Positions 18,218-29,252 of a stretch of DNA of 64,000 nucleotides are shown here, piece after piece (within the stretch, counting starts at the first letter, position 1; each line of letters opens with the position of its first letter). The notes beneath the pieces are model-generated. The model was not told the origin of the DNA, ran no database searches, and saw nothing but the letters and a program-made list of their open reading frames with translations. Origin of the DNA: Roseobacter sp. SK209-2-6 (GTDB lineage: Bacteria; Pseudomonadota; Alphaproteobacteria; Rhodobacterales; Rhodobacteraceae); NCBI RefSeq assembly GCF_000169455.1, contig NZ_AAYC01000002.1:248001-312000 (forward strand), in the 5' to 3' direction. Position numbers and translations under genes: made by a program.

Positions 18218-18973
18218 ATGGATCTGGTCGACTACCTGCATTTCGTCTCTGGCGCGCAGAGCCTGGAAGAGCTTTGGCACAATCATGTGCAGCAGATGTC
18301 TGAATATGGTTTTGACCGCCTGATGTATGGCTATACGCGCTATAAGACGGAAACTTCCCTGGGAGATCCTGATGATTTTCTCATTTTGACAAATCACAAT
18401 CAGGATTACGTCAATGGTTTCCTGAACAATGGGCTTTACTTTCATGCGCCGATGCTTCGCTGGGCGCTAGAGAATGAGGGCGCGGGGAGTTGGCAGAAAA
18501 TCCAGCAAATGGCTGAGCAAAATATGCTGGATTCTAAGGCGCGTCGCGTTGTTGAATTCAATCAAAGCCAAGGGATGAGTGCTGGCTATACAGTCAGCTT
18601 CTTCTCCGCTTCTAAGCGCTACAAGGGGGCAATTTCCCTTGGAGCAAAGAAAGGGATTGATCAGAGAGAAGTTGATTCTGCCTGGCGCGAGCAGGGCGAT
18701 GATATCGTCCTGATGAACAATGTTGTTCATCTGAAAATTCTGACACTTCCCTATGAGACCCCGAACCGAACACTTACCAAACGTCAGAAAGAGGCGTTGC
18801 AATGGGTTGGTGATGGTAAGACCACCCAGGATATTGCGCTCCTGATGGGGCTGACCGCTGCAACGGTGGAAAAGCACCTTCGACTGGCACGCGAATCCCT
18901 GTCGGTTGAGACCACGGCCCAGGCCGTCTTGAAGGCAACACTACAAAACCAGATGTATATAGTTGAATCTTAA
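18218..18973 (+). CDS. orphan LuxR-type regulator with autoinducer-binding domain
   Basis: A 251-residue regulator with an N-terminal autoinducer-binding domain (about 15-165) and a C-terminal LuxR helix-turn-helix (186-230; LTKRQKEALQWVGDGKTTQDIALLMGL). No luxI gene is in the window, so it is a LuxR solo here. Where AHL-binding receptors have the Asp-Pro pair (TraR D70-P71), this protein has Ala77-Pro78 in YFHAPMLRW, so the conserved aspartate that contacts the AHL amide appears lost. A tryptophan (W92) further on is retained. The ATG follows the aroQ stop by one base, with a distant GGAG. A non-AHL ligand, or none, is plausible. Confidence 0.88.
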   Translation: MDLVDYLHFVSGAQSLEELWHNHVQQMSEYGFDRLMYGYTRYKTETSLGDPDDFLILTNHNQDYVNGFLNNGLYFHAPMLRWALENEGAGSWQKIQQMAEQNMLDSKARRVVEFNQSQGMSAGYTVSFFSASKRYKGAISLGAKKGIDQREVDSAWREQGDDIVLMNNVVHLKILTLPYETPNRTLTKRQKEALQWVGDGKTTQDIALLMGLTAATVEKHLRLARESLSVETTAQAVLKATLQNQMYIVES

Positions 18974-19185
18974 CAGCATATTTTTCCAGTCAGACTGATG
19001 ATTTCAAGAATCTTTTCAGATGCTTACGGAAGGTTACCTAGCGGAAACTCTCTGCATTCGGGTATGGAAATCACTACTACACTTTAGCGCTGAATTCTGC
19101 GAAAATAACCTCGTTCCGTGAGTGGTGGCTTTAGCCTAGGAACTTTGGGAAACGATCTCTGCAATTTCAGGGCTCTCCTTCCTGT

Positions 19186-19275
19186 ACGGTCACTGGTACG
19201 TATTGTTCCGCTCCAGTGACCGTGAGACAGAGGGGCTCCATCCATCCCCATCAATGGAGCCCCTCATTTTTCCTT
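19186..19275 (+). ncRNA. candidate small RNA with tandem hairpins
   Basis: Two strong stem-loops follow one another: an 11-bp perfect stem (19186-19196 with 19213-19223, 16-nt loop) and a 12-bp perfect stem (19230-19241 with 19254-19265, 12-nt loop) followed by a T-rich tail. The spacing to luxR (more than 200 bases) suggests an independent small transcript ending here, with its 5' end somewhere in 19020-19180. Alternatively it is just a late terminator for aroQ-luxR. No known RNA family is recognised and no clear promoter is visible. Confidence 0.4.
19230..19275 (+). terminator. Rho-independent terminator
   Basis: A 12-bp perfect GC-rich stem (GAGGGGCTCCAT arm) with a 12-nt loop and a following ATTTTTCCTTT tail. 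The T-run occurs only in the plus-strand direction, so it stops plus-strand transcription from luxR or from the candidate small RNA. Confidence 0.8.
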
Positions 19276-19475
19276 TCTGGAAGATGAACGCAGAAAACTC
19301 TGCTTGGGTAGCCGGGATTGCTCGTGACGACTGTCTGTCGACACTGGCTATTGCAGATTGTGCTACACTTCAAAGCCAGGCTTTGCTCCTCTATTGGGGG
19401 TGCCGTTAGGAATTTGGCCTTCCTCGAACTCACACCCCTCCAAACTTGATGATGCCCTTTAGAAGCGGCCCAACG

Positions 19476-19508
19476 AAAAAGAGCTGGTGAAATCCACCAG
19501 CTCTTTCG
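19476..19508 (-). terminator. Rho-independent terminator of rpsB-tsf
   Basis: A 12-bp stem (19478-19489 with 19495-19506, AAAGAGCTGGTG arm) with a 5-nt loop and a run of five T's on the minus strand. It lies about 35 bases after the tsf stop codon. Confidence 0.88.
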
Positions 19509-19543
19509 ATTGTTCTAGATCTGAAATTAAAGTGTCAGATCGC

Positions 19544-20419
19544 TTAGCCCTGAGCAGCTTTTGCAACTTCAGCGGCGAAGTCTTCTTTTTCGACTTCGAT
19601 GCCTTCGCCTACTTCGAGACGAATGAAGCCGGTGATGGTGGCGCCTGCTTCTTTCGCTGCCGCTTCAACGGTCAGATCTGGGTTCACCACAAACTGCTGG
19701 TTCAGCAGTGTGGATTCCGCAACGAACTTCTTCATGCGGCCTACGATCATTTTCTCGATCACGGCTTCAGGCTTGCCGGACTCGCGCGCGATATCCATCT
19801 GAACCTGCTTTTCCTTCTCAACGACAGCTGCGTCGAGGTCATCTTCGGACAGAGCGGCGGGGTTCACAGCAGCGATATGCATTGCAACCTGCTTGCCGAA
19901 TGCCTCGTCACCGCCGTTCATGGCAACCAGAACACCGATTTTGCCCATGCCTGCGGTCGCAGCGTTGTGGACATAGGAGATGACAGTTTCACCTTCGACG
20001 GAAGCCATGCGACGAACAGACATGTTCTCACCGATGGTGGCGATCTTGTCGGTCAGGACGTCGGCAACGGACTTGCCACCCATGTCGGCAGCTTTCAGCG
20101 CCTCAACATCGGCAACACCCAGAGCGGCCTTGGCGATACCGCCGACCATTTCCTGGAATTCGGCGTTTTTGCCAACAAAGTCGGTTTCAGAGTTCACTTC
20201 AACCGCGACACCTTTGCCGCCTTCAACAACAACAGCAACCAGACCCTCTGCCGCGGTACGACCGGATTTTTTGGCAGCCTTGGCAAGTCCTTTGGTGCGC
20301 AGCCAGTCAACAGCGGCTTCCATGTCACCATTGGTTTCTGTCAGTGCTTTTTTGGCGTCCATCATGCCGGCGCCGGTGGAGTCGCGCAGTTCTTTAACGA
20401 GTGCAGCTGTGATTGCCAT
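19544..20419 (-). CDS. tsf: elongation factor Ts
   Basis: Guanine-nucleotide exchange factor for EF-Tu in translation. The 291-residue protein begins with the UBA-like domain and carries the family signature [19 protein letters not shown]; the core contains [12 protein letters not shown] and the C-terminal [14 protein letters not shown]. Length is typical. A GGAGAG site precedes the ATG. It follows rpsB after 77 bases, the standard rpsB-tsf order, and a strong terminator comes next, so pyrH and frr are not co-transcribed. Confidence 0.98.
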   Translation of the reverse strand: MAITAALVKELRDSTGAGMMDAKKALTETNGDMEAAVDWLRTKGLAKAAKKSGRTAAEGLVAVVVEGGKGVAVEVNSETDFVGKNAEFQEMVGGIAKAALGVADVEALKAADMGGKSVADVLTDKIATIGENMSVRRMASVEGETVISYVHNAATAGMGKIGVLVAMNGGDEAFGKQVAMHIAAVNPAALSEDDLDAAVVEKEKQVQMDIARESGKPEAVIEKMIVGRMKKFVAESTLLNQQFVVNPDLTVEAAAKEAGATITGFIRLEVGEGIEVEKEDFAAEVAKAAQG

Positions 20420-20496
20420 TTTTGGCTCTCCTCAAATCAAAACGGATTTGGGGCAGGTGATACCCTGCCCCGCATGTCAAAGCTATGACAGGCAGA

Positions 20497-21264
20497 TTAG
20501 GCGCTGGCTTCTTCAGCAACCGCTTCTTCTGCTGGTGCTTCGTCCAGAGCACCAAGATCAACGCCTGCGGCGCCCAGCTGAGCGGTCATGCCGTCCAGAG
20601 CTGCGCGAGCAACCAGATCGCAGTAAAGCGAAATCGCGCGCGAGGCGTCGTCGTTGCCAGGGATGACAAAATCTACGCCATCAGGGGAGCAGTTGGTGTC
20701 GACAACAGCCACAACCGGAATACCCAGTTTCTTGGCTTCTGCGATTGCCAGTGCTTCTTTTTTCACGTCGATGACGAAGAGCAGATCAGGAACGCCGCCC
20801 ATTTCGCGGATACCACCCAGAGAAGCCTGCAGTTTCTGCTGGTCACGTTCCATGCCCAGACGCTCTTTCTTGGTCAGGCCTTCGGCGCCGGATTCCATCT
20901 TCTCGTCGATTTCTTTCAGACGGTTGATGGATTGGGAAACGGTTTTCCAGTTGGTGAGCGTGCCGCCCAGCCAACGGTGGTTCATGTAGTACTGCGCGGA
21001 TTTCTCTGCGGCTTCGGCGATTGGGCCAGCGGCCTGACGCTTGGTGCCAACGAAAAGGATACGGCCGCCCTTTGCAACAGTGTCGCGTACGATCTGCAGA
21101 GCCTGGTCCAGCATTGGAACGGTCTGGGTCAAGTCCATGATGTGGATGCCGTTGCGCGCACCATAGATATAGGTGGACATGCGCGGGTTCCAGCGCTGGG
21201 TCTGGTGGCCAAAGTGGACGCCTGCTTCGAGCAGCTGGCGCAGAGTGAACTCAGGAAGAGCCAT
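20497..21264 (-). CDS. rpsB: 30S ribosomal protein S2
   Basis: Small-subunit ribosomal protein, 255 residues. The N-terminus [29 protein letters not shown] and the motifs [19 protein letters not shown] and [30 protein letters not shown] are diagnostic. The alanine- and glutamate-rich C-terminal tail ([13 protein letters not shown]) is a common alphaproteobacterial extension. First gene of rpsB-tsf. S2 is autoregulatory in enterobacteria through the rpsB leader; a leader of about 150 bases is available here, but I cannot assign a known fold to it. Confidence 0.98.
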   Translation of the reverse strand: MALPEFTLRQLLEAGVHFGHQTQRWNPRMSTYIYGARNGIHIMDLTQTVPMLDQALQIVRDTVAKGGRILFVGTKRQAAGPIAEAAEKSAQYYMNHRWLGGTLTNWKTVSQSINRLKEIDEKMESGAEGLTKKERLGMERDQQKLQASLGGIREMGGVPDLLFVIDVKKEALAIAEAKKLGIPVVAVVDTNCSPDGVDFVIPGNDDASRAISLYCDLVARAALDGMTAQLGAAGVDLGALDEAPAEEAVAEEASA

Positions 21265-21365
21265 GCGTTTATTCCTTGTTTCCGGTTTCAGTCCTCGGTG
21301 GGGGTCTCAGAGCGTGTGCTCCAACCGGCGGTCTGTCGGGGATGTCTCCCCCAATCAGGCCAAAC

Positions 21366-21407
21366 CCCACCTGCGGGTTCGAATGGCGCGCGTATACTGC
21401 AGGTGGG
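21366..21407 (-). terminator. intergenic hairpin between olsA and rpsB
   Basis: A 9-bp perfect inverted repeat (CCCACCTGC at 21366-21374 with 21399-21407) and a 24-nt loop, 16 bases past the olsA stop and about 100 bases before rpsB. The T-run is weak, so it may be a poor terminator of the ols genes or part of the rpsB leader. Confidence 0.4.
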
Positions 21408-21422
21408 ATAGGCCTGCAAGCA

Positions 21423-22250
21423 TTATTTTCCATGGCTGGTAAGCCCCTGCCGCACAGCCTCTTCACACTGCGATGCGAGCTGCTTTCGGTTGGCAAAATC
21501 ACTGACTTTCAGGGCATCGTGATAGACTAACTCCACACGCCCCTGGCGTTTCGCGGCCAGCGTTTTCAATAAATGCGGTCCAAACTCCATATCCCCCCAC
21601 CAACCATAAAAACGTGGCTCTTCGCCGGATGGAGCTGTGAAAACAACAGAAACAGGCTGAACATAACTGTCTTCCCTTAGTTCCTCTTGAAAGAGCGCAG
21701 CAAAAAGGGTGGTCTTAAAGGGTAAGACCCTTCGCCCATCGGTTGAGGTTCCCTCAGGGAAGAACAGGAGCTTATGACCTGCTTTGAGGCGTGACTCAAA
21801 CAGAAGGGTCTGCTCTTTGGCTTTTTTGGGGTTTCGTTCGATAAAGACCGTTCCTGTGGCGCGTGCCAACCAGCCGATGCCCGGCCAACTCGCCACTTCT
21901 GCCTTGGAGACAAAGTAGACGCGCTTACGTGCGTTCAGAGCAAAAATATCGAGCCAGGAAGAGTGGTTGGCGACCACAATCCCCTGCTGCTTCATCAGAG
22001 TGCCTTTGGTTTGAAACTGCATCCCCAATACACGAAAGGCGTTCCGACAGACAAACTGCGTGATGTAGGGGGTTAGCGGGCGGTGAAGTCCGTAGAGTGG
22101 TCGCTCCACAAGCCGGAGCAGGAGCAAAAGCAGCAAGCCACCAAAAACAAGCATACCCAGAGCGAACCCGCGAAAAAGCACTCTGACCCAGCCAATTGGG
22201 GGTATGTGCAAGGGTTCCGGCTCTTCTGAATCGGTCCAGGTTACGGGCAT
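21423..22250 (-). CDS. olsA: 1-acyl-sn-glycerol-3-phosphate acyltransferase, OlsA type
   Basis: Membrane acyltransferase of the PlsC family, 275 residues. The catalytic HX4D motif is in VVANHSSWLDIFAL, and the glycerol-phosphate-binding segment is FFPEGTSTDGRRVLPFK. An N-terminal hydrophobic segment (GFALGMLVFGGLLLLLLLRL) anchors it to the membrane. Coupled to the OlsB-type gene by a 10-base overlap, so it most likely performs the second step of ornithine lipid synthesis, esterifying lyso-ornithine lipid, rather than general phosphatidic acid formation. Confidence 0.88.
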   Translation of the reverse strand: MPVTWTDSEEPEPLHIPPIGWVRVLFRGFALGMLVFGGLLLLLLLRLVERPLYGLHRPLTPYITQFVCRNAFRVLGMQFQTKGTLMKQQGIVVANHSSWLDIFALNARKRVYFVSKAEVASWPGIGWLARATGTVFIERNPKKAKEQTLLFESRLKAGHKLLFFPEGTSTDGRRVLPFKTTLFAALFQEELREDSYVQPVSVVFTAPSGEEPRFYGWWGDMEFGPHLLKTLAAKRQGRVELVYHDALKVSDFANRKQLASQCEEAVRQGLTSHGK

Positions 22251-23011
22251 TGGGCCACCTGTTTCTGACCCACATACATGCGACGTTGCCGTGTGTTCAT
22301 TTTGCTGGTGTCCAGTATCAAACAGACATCTGTTGTGTTGAACTCTCTATCCACAAAAGCGCCATCGCCCACGGCTCCCCCCAATCTGAGGTATGCCTTT
22401 ATCAAGGCGGGCATGCTCAGCATTGCGCGCTTTCGATCAGGCTGCGCATCCCCCATGAGTTCCATCGATTGGTAGGTTTTTGAACGGCTTATCAGATCTT
22501 GTGGAGCCGAATACTCTCTCTGCAATAGCGTGAGAGGCTCAGCCAGCTCTGCCAAATTCACACCTGGAAAGCTGGCCACACCAAAGAGAATTTCGATTTC
22601 GTGCTGTTTTACATAGTCTGCCAATCCATTCCACAAATGAAACAGGGCTGGACCGCCTCTGAAATCCGCATCTAGACAGGAGCGTCCTAGTTCCAACAAT
22701 CTACGCTCTGAAGCTTTGAGTGCGGAATGATCGTATTCACTGTCTGAATAGAAACCACCCGCAGCCTCTGCCTGATCACCACGCATCAAGCGGTAAACCC
22801 CAGCGAGACGACCAGTGCTGACTTCCTGAACCAACAAGTGATCGCAGAAAGGATCAAAGTGATCTTTTTCCAACTTTTTTTTGTGATCAACCAGTGGGCC
22901 AGAGGCGCCCATTTCTTCGACGAAGACCTCATAGCGCAGAGACTGAGCCGCCCTAACCTCTTCCTTGGTTGTCGCAAGTGAAACCTGAAAATCGGGCTGT
23001 TTCTCGACCAT
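22241..23011 (-). CDS. olsB: L-ornithine N-alpha-acyltransferase
   Basis: GNAT-fold enzyme of 256 residues that transfers a 3-hydroxyacyl group from ACP to ornithine, giving lyso-ornithine lipid. Family marks are LRYEVFVEEMGA near the N-terminus, the DHFDPFCDHLLVQE segment, LELGRSCLDADFRGG and GVASFPGVN. The ATG at 23011 is preferred; the open frame continues to a TTG at 23083 with a less typical sequence. Overlaps olsA. Ornithine lipids are common membrane lipids in roseobacters, especially under phosphate limitation. Confidence 0.9.
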   Translation of the reverse strand: MVEKQPDFQVSLATTKEEVRAAQSLRYEVFVEEMGASGPLVDHKKKLEKDHFDPFCDHLLVQEVSTGRLAGVYRLMRGDQAEAAGGFYSDSEYDHSALKASERRLLELGRSCLDADFRGGPALFHLWNGLADYVKQHEIEILFGVASFPGVNLAELAEPLTLLQREYSAPQDLISRSKTYQSMELMGDAQPDRKRAMLSMPALIKAYLRLGGAVGDGAFVDREFNTTDVCLILDTSKMNTRQRRMYVGQKQVAQCP

Positions 23012-23115
23012 TGAAGTCTCATTTCTGGCGCTTCCAGGCCGCAAATAACTGCTGTGCTTGGGAAGGGCAAGATTTCCAAACAATTCTACGGGCTTTCTTA
23101 ACCTTTCATAAACCG

Positions 23116-23298
23116 CTATGGCTCATGCACAAGGATGAGGGGTACTTTTACCCCATCAATGACCAGTTTACCCTGGTCAGGGAAGTTAACGGTAATCTTG
23201 CCGCCCGCATTGGATTGGACTTGCCCGATCCCCCAGTCCGGGAACTCTGGATGTTTTACATACATTCCAGGCGCAAGAAGAGCATTGAGGTCGGTCAT
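23116..23298 (-). CDS. DUF3553 domain protein
   Basis: A 60-residue protein covered almost entirely by the DUF3553 domain (MYVKHPEFPDWGIGQVQSNAGGKITVNFPDQGKLVIDG). The fold looks like a small beta-barrel of SH3 type, similar in flavour to the RNA-polymerase-binding domains of CarD/UvrD-type proteins, but its function is not established. It starts only 26 bases from the divergent chpT start, so the two promoters must overlap each other's coding region. Confidence 0.85.
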   Translation of the reverse strand: MTDLNALLAPGMYVKHPEFPDWGIGQVQSNAGGKITVNFPDQGKLVIDGVKVPLILVHEP

Positions 23299-23324
23299 GA
23301 GGCGGGCCCGTTCGGAGGAAAATT

Positions 23325-23921
23325 ATGGCTGTAGATAACGCCGATTTGGCAGCATTGATAGGCTCGAGAATATGTCATGATCTTATCAGCCCCGTTGGAG
23401 CTATCAACAACGGGCTTGAATTGCTTGGAATGTCGGGTGTTGTCGATGGGCCAGAACTGGAACTCATTTCGGATAGTGTGCTGAACGCCAATGCGCGCAT
23501 CCGTTTCTTCCGTGTTGCCTTTGGCGCAGCCGGTGAGCAGCAGATGGGCCGCGCGGAGATCATCTCTATTTTGGCGGACATGTCAAAAGCCGGGCGCATG
23601 TCCTATTCTTGGACTCCTCTGGAAGGCTGTTCCAGGGAGGAAGTGCGCATGGTGTTCCTGGCGCTCCTCTGTCTTGAGAGCGCCCTGCCCTATGGTGGTC
23701 AGGTCACCATGCTCTGCTCTGGTCAGTCCTGGTCCATCACCGGAGAGGGAACAAAGCTGAATTTGGATGAGAGCCTTTGGGGTCATCTGGATGGCAGCGA
23801 TGACGCCGCAGCAATCACCCCTGCCCTTGTGCAGTTCGCTATGTTGCCTGTTGCGGCAAAACAAGCGGGGCGTCGCATCCAGTTTGACCAGACCCTGGAA
23901 AAGATCACGATCCAGTTCTAA
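23325..23921 (+). CDS. chpT: histidine phosphotransferase ChpT
   Basis: Shuttles phosphate from the hybrid kinase CckA to CtrA and CpdR in the alphaproteobacterial cell-cycle/motility phosphorelay. The 198-residue protein has the phospho-accepting helix with His18 in RICHDLISPVGAINNGLELL, then a degenerate ATPase-like C-terminal domain. Length fits. GGAGG lies seven bases before the ATG. In roseobacters this relay mainly controls motility, gene transfer agents and quorum-sensing-linked genes, not viability. An isolated gene followed by its own terminator. Confidence 0.92.
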   Translation: MAVDNADLAALIGSRICHDLISPVGAINNGLELLGMSGVVDGPELELISDSVLNANARIRFFRVAFGAAGEQQMGRAEIISILADMSKAGRMSYSWTPLEGCSREEVRMVFLALLCLESALPYGGQVTMLCSGQSWSITGEGTKLNLDESLWGHLDGSDDAAAITPALVQFAMLPVAAKQAGRRIQFDQTLEKITIQF

Positions 23922-23961
23922 ACGTCCTGGCAAGAGTTTCAGACTGACAGCAACCAGAAAT

Positions 23962-23990
23962 AAACCCCGCAAAGCGCGGGGTTTACTTTT
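23962..23990 (+). terminator. terminator between chpT and proA
   Basis: A 9-bp perfect stem (AAACCCCGC at 23962-23970 with 23976-23984) with a 5-nt loop and ACTTTTT following on the plus strand. The opposite side is A-rich enough to act on the convergent proA transcript as well. Confidence 0.8.
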
Positions 23991-24009
23991 TGGGGGCGCG
24001 GCCCTTTGC

Positions 24010-25275
24010 TTAGCTGCGTAGGGTACCGTTGCCCCGAACAAGATATTTGAAACTGGTAAGTTGCGCCGCTCCTACGGGGCCGCGAGCATGCATTTTTCCA
24101 GTGGCAATGCCAATCTCTGCACCCATGCCAAACTCACCACCATCAGCAAATTGGGTGGAAGCATTGAGCATGAGGATTGCACTATCCAACTCATTGAAGA
24201 AACGTTCGGCAGCCGACGCATCTTCGGTGATGATACAGTCCGTATGTTGAGAGTGGTACTTGCGGATATGCGCCAGGGCCTCATCGATATCTGCAACTGG
24301 TTTTGCAGCGATGATTGCGTCCAGATACTCTTTTCCCCAGTCCTCTTCACTCGCAGCGATCAAGTTTTCCGGCCCTGTCAGGCCTTTGGCGGCATGGATC
24401 TCCACGCCAGCAGCGGCCAGAGAGTTCAGTACCTCCGCACCGATGCTCTCAACGATGTCCTGATGGATCAACAGGCATTCTGCGGCACCACAGATACCAG
24501 TGCGCCGAGTTTTAGCGTTCAGGACAACCTCAACAGCTTTTTTGGGGTCCGCCGCCTTGTCGAGGTAGATGTGAACAATCCCCTCGAGATGGGCAAAAAC
24601 GGGCACTCGGGCCTCTCGTTGGACCAGCCCCACCAGACCTTTGCCCCCGCGCGGGACAATGACGTCAACATAGTCGGTCATGGTCAACAGTTCCTGCACC
24701 GCGGCGCGGTCGCGCGTTGGCACCAGTTGAACAGCTTCCTCCGGAAGACCTGCAGATTTCAGCCCCTCTGCAAGACAGGCGTGGATGGCCTGGCTGGAAT
24801 GAAAGCTTTCTGACCCGCCGCGCAGGATCACCGCATTGCCGGATTTCAGGCACAGAGCGCCTGCATCGGCGGTCACATTCGGGCGGCTCTCATAGATCAC
24901 GCCGATGACGCCCAAAGGCGTGCGAACCCTTTGGATGTTGAGCCCCGATGGCTGATCCCAGTCCGCCAAGACCTCCCCAATTGGGTCCGCTTGCTCAGCG
25001 ACGGCTTTTAGACCATCAACGATCCCTTGGATACGGGGTTCGTCCAGCATTAATCGATCCATCATCGCCGCAGATAGCCCCTTGGCTTTGCCAAATTCCA
25101 GATCCTGGGCATTTGCAGCGATAATGTTCTGTCTTTGCGTCCAGACAGCTTCTGCCGCTGCCAAAAGGGCGTCTTTCTTGCATTCAGCGCTGGCGGTTGC
25201 CAGAACCTGTGCGGCTTGCTTTGCACGTTTGCCAAGCTCCGCCATCACGGCGGGGATATTCACTTCGGTATTCAT
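24010..25275 (-). CDS. proA: glutamate-5-semialdehyde dehydrogenase (gamma-glutamyl phosphate reductase)
   Basis: Second step of proline synthesis: NADPH-dependent reduction of gamma-glutamyl phosphate to glutamate-5-semialdehyde. The 421-residue aldehyde-dehydrogenase-fold protein contains [30 protein letters not shown], and the catalytic cysteine in [17 protein letters not shown]-terminal [22 protein letters not shown] is typical. It follows proB after about 95 bases and completes an obgE-proB-proA transcript. Confidence 0.97.
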   Translation of the reverse strand: MNTEVNIPAVMAELGKRAKQAAQVLATASAECKKDALLAAAEAVWTQRQNIIAANAQDLEFGKAKGLSAAMMDRLMLDEPRIQGIVDGLKAVAEQADPIGEVLADWDQPSGLNIQRVRTPLGVIGVIYESRPNVTADAGALCLKSGNAVILRGGSESFHSSQAIHACLAEGLKSAGLPEEAVQLVPTRDRAAVQELLTMTDYVDVIVPRGGKGLVGLVQREARVPVFAHLEGIVHIYLDKAADPKKAVEVVLNAKTRRTGICGAAECLLIHQDIVESIGAEVLNSLAAAGVEIHAAKGLTGPENLIAASEEDWGKEYLDAIIAAKPVADIDEALAHIRKYHSQHTDCIITEDASAAERFFNELDSAILMLNASTQFADGGEFGMGAEIGIATGKMHARGPVGAAQLTSFKYLVRGNGTLRS

Positions 25276-25371
25276 TGTTTATGGCCTTTAGCAATCCAGG
25301 CTGGATCCGGTTTCGTTGTGCCGCAGCCTAAACGAAGTTGCGCGGCGTGATCCAGACCTGGACGGGAAGTC

Positions 25372-27583
<2,212 letters not shown>

Positions 27584-27628
27584 AACGGATTTAGGGAGTG
27601 GCTTACCCGAAAGCTGCGGAAAGACCAA

Positions 27629-28165
27629 TCAGAGTTTTCGGCTATATGTCCAGGTTGGGACGTTTGAATCACGCGCCAGGCAATAGGTTTCCGCATCGCC
27701 CAGGTATTCAAACCCGCTATGGATCAGCACACGGGCCGATGCCGGGTTGTCCTGAAAAACAGAGGCAAACATCGCCGCATTTTTCAGCGGGTTCGCATTC
27801 ACCAAAGCTTCAACCGCCTCTGACGCCAATCCAGTGTTCCAAAACACCGGTGCAATCCAAAAGCTCACCTCTGTTTGGTTGCGGTCCATGCGCTTGAGGC
27901 CGATGATGCCTTTCAGCTCTTCGCCACCGTCAGGGGTGCCGTCGATCGCCCAGATATCTTCTTCGCGGTTTTCAGCCATTGCACGCGCAACAAAAGCATC
28001 AACCGCGCCCGGCGGCATCGGATTCGGAATAGAGCTGGTCATGCGTGCGACGCGTTTGTCGCCCGCATAGTGGGAAATCAGGCCCTTGTCGGACTCCCGA
28101 AGGGGTCGCAGGACGAACCGGCTGGTGTTGATTACCGGTTGACTGATCACGTGATCCAGACTCAT
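27629..28165 (-). CDS. GNAT family N-acetyltransferase (RimJ/RimL-like)
   Basis: A 178-residue acetyltransferase of the RimJ/RimL branch of the GNAT family. The N-terminal TSRFVLRPLRESDKGLI is typical. The acetyl-CoA-binding region is degenerate, around WIAPVFWNTGLASEAVEALV, followed by SVFQDNPASARVLIHSGFEYLG, the usual C-terminal signature. The substrate could be a protein N-terminus or a small amine and cannot be told. It sits between rpmA and obgE, an insertion in the common L21-L27-Obg neighbourhood, and has its own hairpin downstream. Confidence 0.85.
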   Translation of the reverse strand: MSLDHVISQPVINTSRFVLRPLRESDKGLISHYAGDKRVARMTSSIPNPMPPGAVDAFVARAMAENREEDIWAIDGTPDGGEELKGIIGLKRMDRNQTEVSFWIAPVFWNTGLASEAVEALVNANPLKNAAMFASVFQDNPASARVLIHSGFEYLGDAETYCLARDSNVPTWTYSRKL

Positions 28166-28361
28166 TACTCTGCTCCTTATGCAAAGGCCTCGAACAATTG
28201 GCTGCCTCTATATCAAGGCATAAAAATTGGGCATTTGAAGGGCGGTTAAGATCCGCTTCTTCACAATCCTGACATTCCAGTCGCAGTACCAAGAAGCTGC
28301 TTGGCTACTGCAAACCCATGAACCTTCTATTCTTCTGCCGCAAAGCGACCGAAAAACAAGA

Positions 28362-28389
28362 AAGGGGACCGGCTCTTGCCGATCCCCTT
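28362..28389 (-). terminator. terminator after rplU-rpmA
   Basis: A 12-bp stem (28362-28373 with 28378-28389, one G-T pair) with a CTTG-type tetraloop, followed on the minus strand by TTTTC. It lies 27 bases past the rpmA stop and ends the two-gene ribosomal transcript. Confidence 0.85.
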
Positions 28390-28416
28390 AATATCTAAAA
28401 CCTTAGCGGGTTCGGC

Positions 28417-28686
28417 TTACTCAGCGGCCTCCGCCACTGGGAGAACCGATACAAAGGTGCGGCCTTTGAGGCCTTTGTGGAAGGTGACTGCACCTTCGGT
28501 GGTTGCAAAGATGGTGTGGTCTTTGCCAATGCCAACACCCTCGCCCGGCCAGAACTTGGTGCCGCGCTGACGAATGATGATATTGCCTGCGATGGCCGCC
28601 TGGCCACCGTAGAGTTTCACACCAAGGCGGCGACCAGCTGAGTCGCGGCCGTTACGGGAGGAACCACCAGCTTTTTTATGTGCCAT
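28417..28686 (-). CDS. rpmA: 50S ribosomal protein L27
   Basis: Large-subunit protein near the peptidyl transferase centre, 89 residues. [28 protein letters not shown] is the conserved N-terminus that reaches towards the tRNA 3' ends; it begins directly, without the cleavable extension seen in Firmicutes. The C-terminus ends in an acidic tail (VAEAAE). GGAGAGA precedes the start. Eleven bases after the rplU stop, in the usual rplU-rpmA order. Confidence 0.98.
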   Translation of the reverse strand: MAHKKAGGSSRNGRDSAGRRLGVKLYGGQAAIAGNIIIRQRGTKFWPGEGVGIGKDHTIFATTEGAVTFHKGLKGRTFVSVLPVAEAAE

Positions 28687-28697
28687 TCTTTCTCTCC

Positions 28698-29252
28698 TTA
28701 GCCTTTAGCCAGCTCTTTGGCCTGCTCAACCCATTCGGGCTTCACTTTGACCGCTTCGATACCAGCAATGTCGTCTGCCGACAAGGCTGCGATCTGAGCA
28801 AAGCTGGTCAGACCGGCTTCTGCCAGTTTCTTGGCAGCAGCTGGGCCAACACCGGTCAACTGGGTCAGATCATCACCAGCAGCGGCTTCGGCAGCCGGGG
28901 CAGCCTTTGCAGCGGCTTTAGGAGCAGCTTTAGTTGCGCCCGATGCCAGGATCTCGGTGATCTTGACCAGAGTCAGCTTCTGACGGTGGCCTTTGGTGCG
29001 CTTGGAAGAGTGCTTCCGGCGGCGCTTAACGAAGTTGATGACCTTGTCACCTTTGATCTGGTCGATCACTTCTGCTTTTACAGCAGCGCCATCTACCAGA
29101 GGTGCACCAACAACAGGAGCGTCGCCGCCCAGCATCAGTACTTCGTCGAATTGGATGGTTTCGCCAGCATCAGCAGCCAATTTTTCAACGCGGAGGATAT
29201 CACCCGCTTGAACTTTGTACTGCTTGCCGCCAGTCTTGAGGACCGCAAACAT
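28698..29252 (-). CDS. rplU: 50S ribosomal protein L21 with C-terminal helix-hairpin-helix extension
   Basis: Large-subunit protein that binds 23S rRNA. The standard L21 core occupies residues 1-103 ([18 protein letters not shown] at the start, [17 protein letters not shown] in the middle). It is extended by an Ala/Lys-rich linker (104-126) and a helix-hairpin-helix module (about 128-184, [16 protein letters not shown]), making 184 residues against about 103 normally. The start at 29252 is set by homology; the open frame reaches 29504 only by chance. The tail looks like the HhH element that binds nucleic acid non-specifically; its role on the ribosome is unknown to me. Confidence 0.96.
   Translation of the reverse strand: MFAVLKTGGKQYKVQAGDILRVEKLAADAGETIQFDEVLMLGGDAPVVGAPLVDGAAVKAEVIDQIKGDKVINFVKRRRKHSSKRTKGHRQKLTLVKITEILASGATKAAPKAAAKAAPAAEAAAGDDLTQLTGVGPAAAKKLAEAGLTSFAQIAALSADDIAGIEAVKVKPEWVEQAKELAKG

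Larger units (their letters stand above)
18974..19475. other. gene-free stretch between luxR and tsf
   Basis: About 500 bases with no credible protein gene; the open frames in it are short and composition-poor. It holds two tandem perfect hairpins on the plus strand at 19186-19265 (see the RNA candidate). I see no standard motif of SRP RNA, RNase P RNA or tmRNA in it. Confidence 0.6.

Noticed and set aside
19487-21411. Two long open frames (333 and 308 codons) on the plus strand over tsf and rpsB
   Set aside because: Both are shadows of two highly expressed, unmistakable genes on the other strand; long antisense frames are expected with this codon bias.
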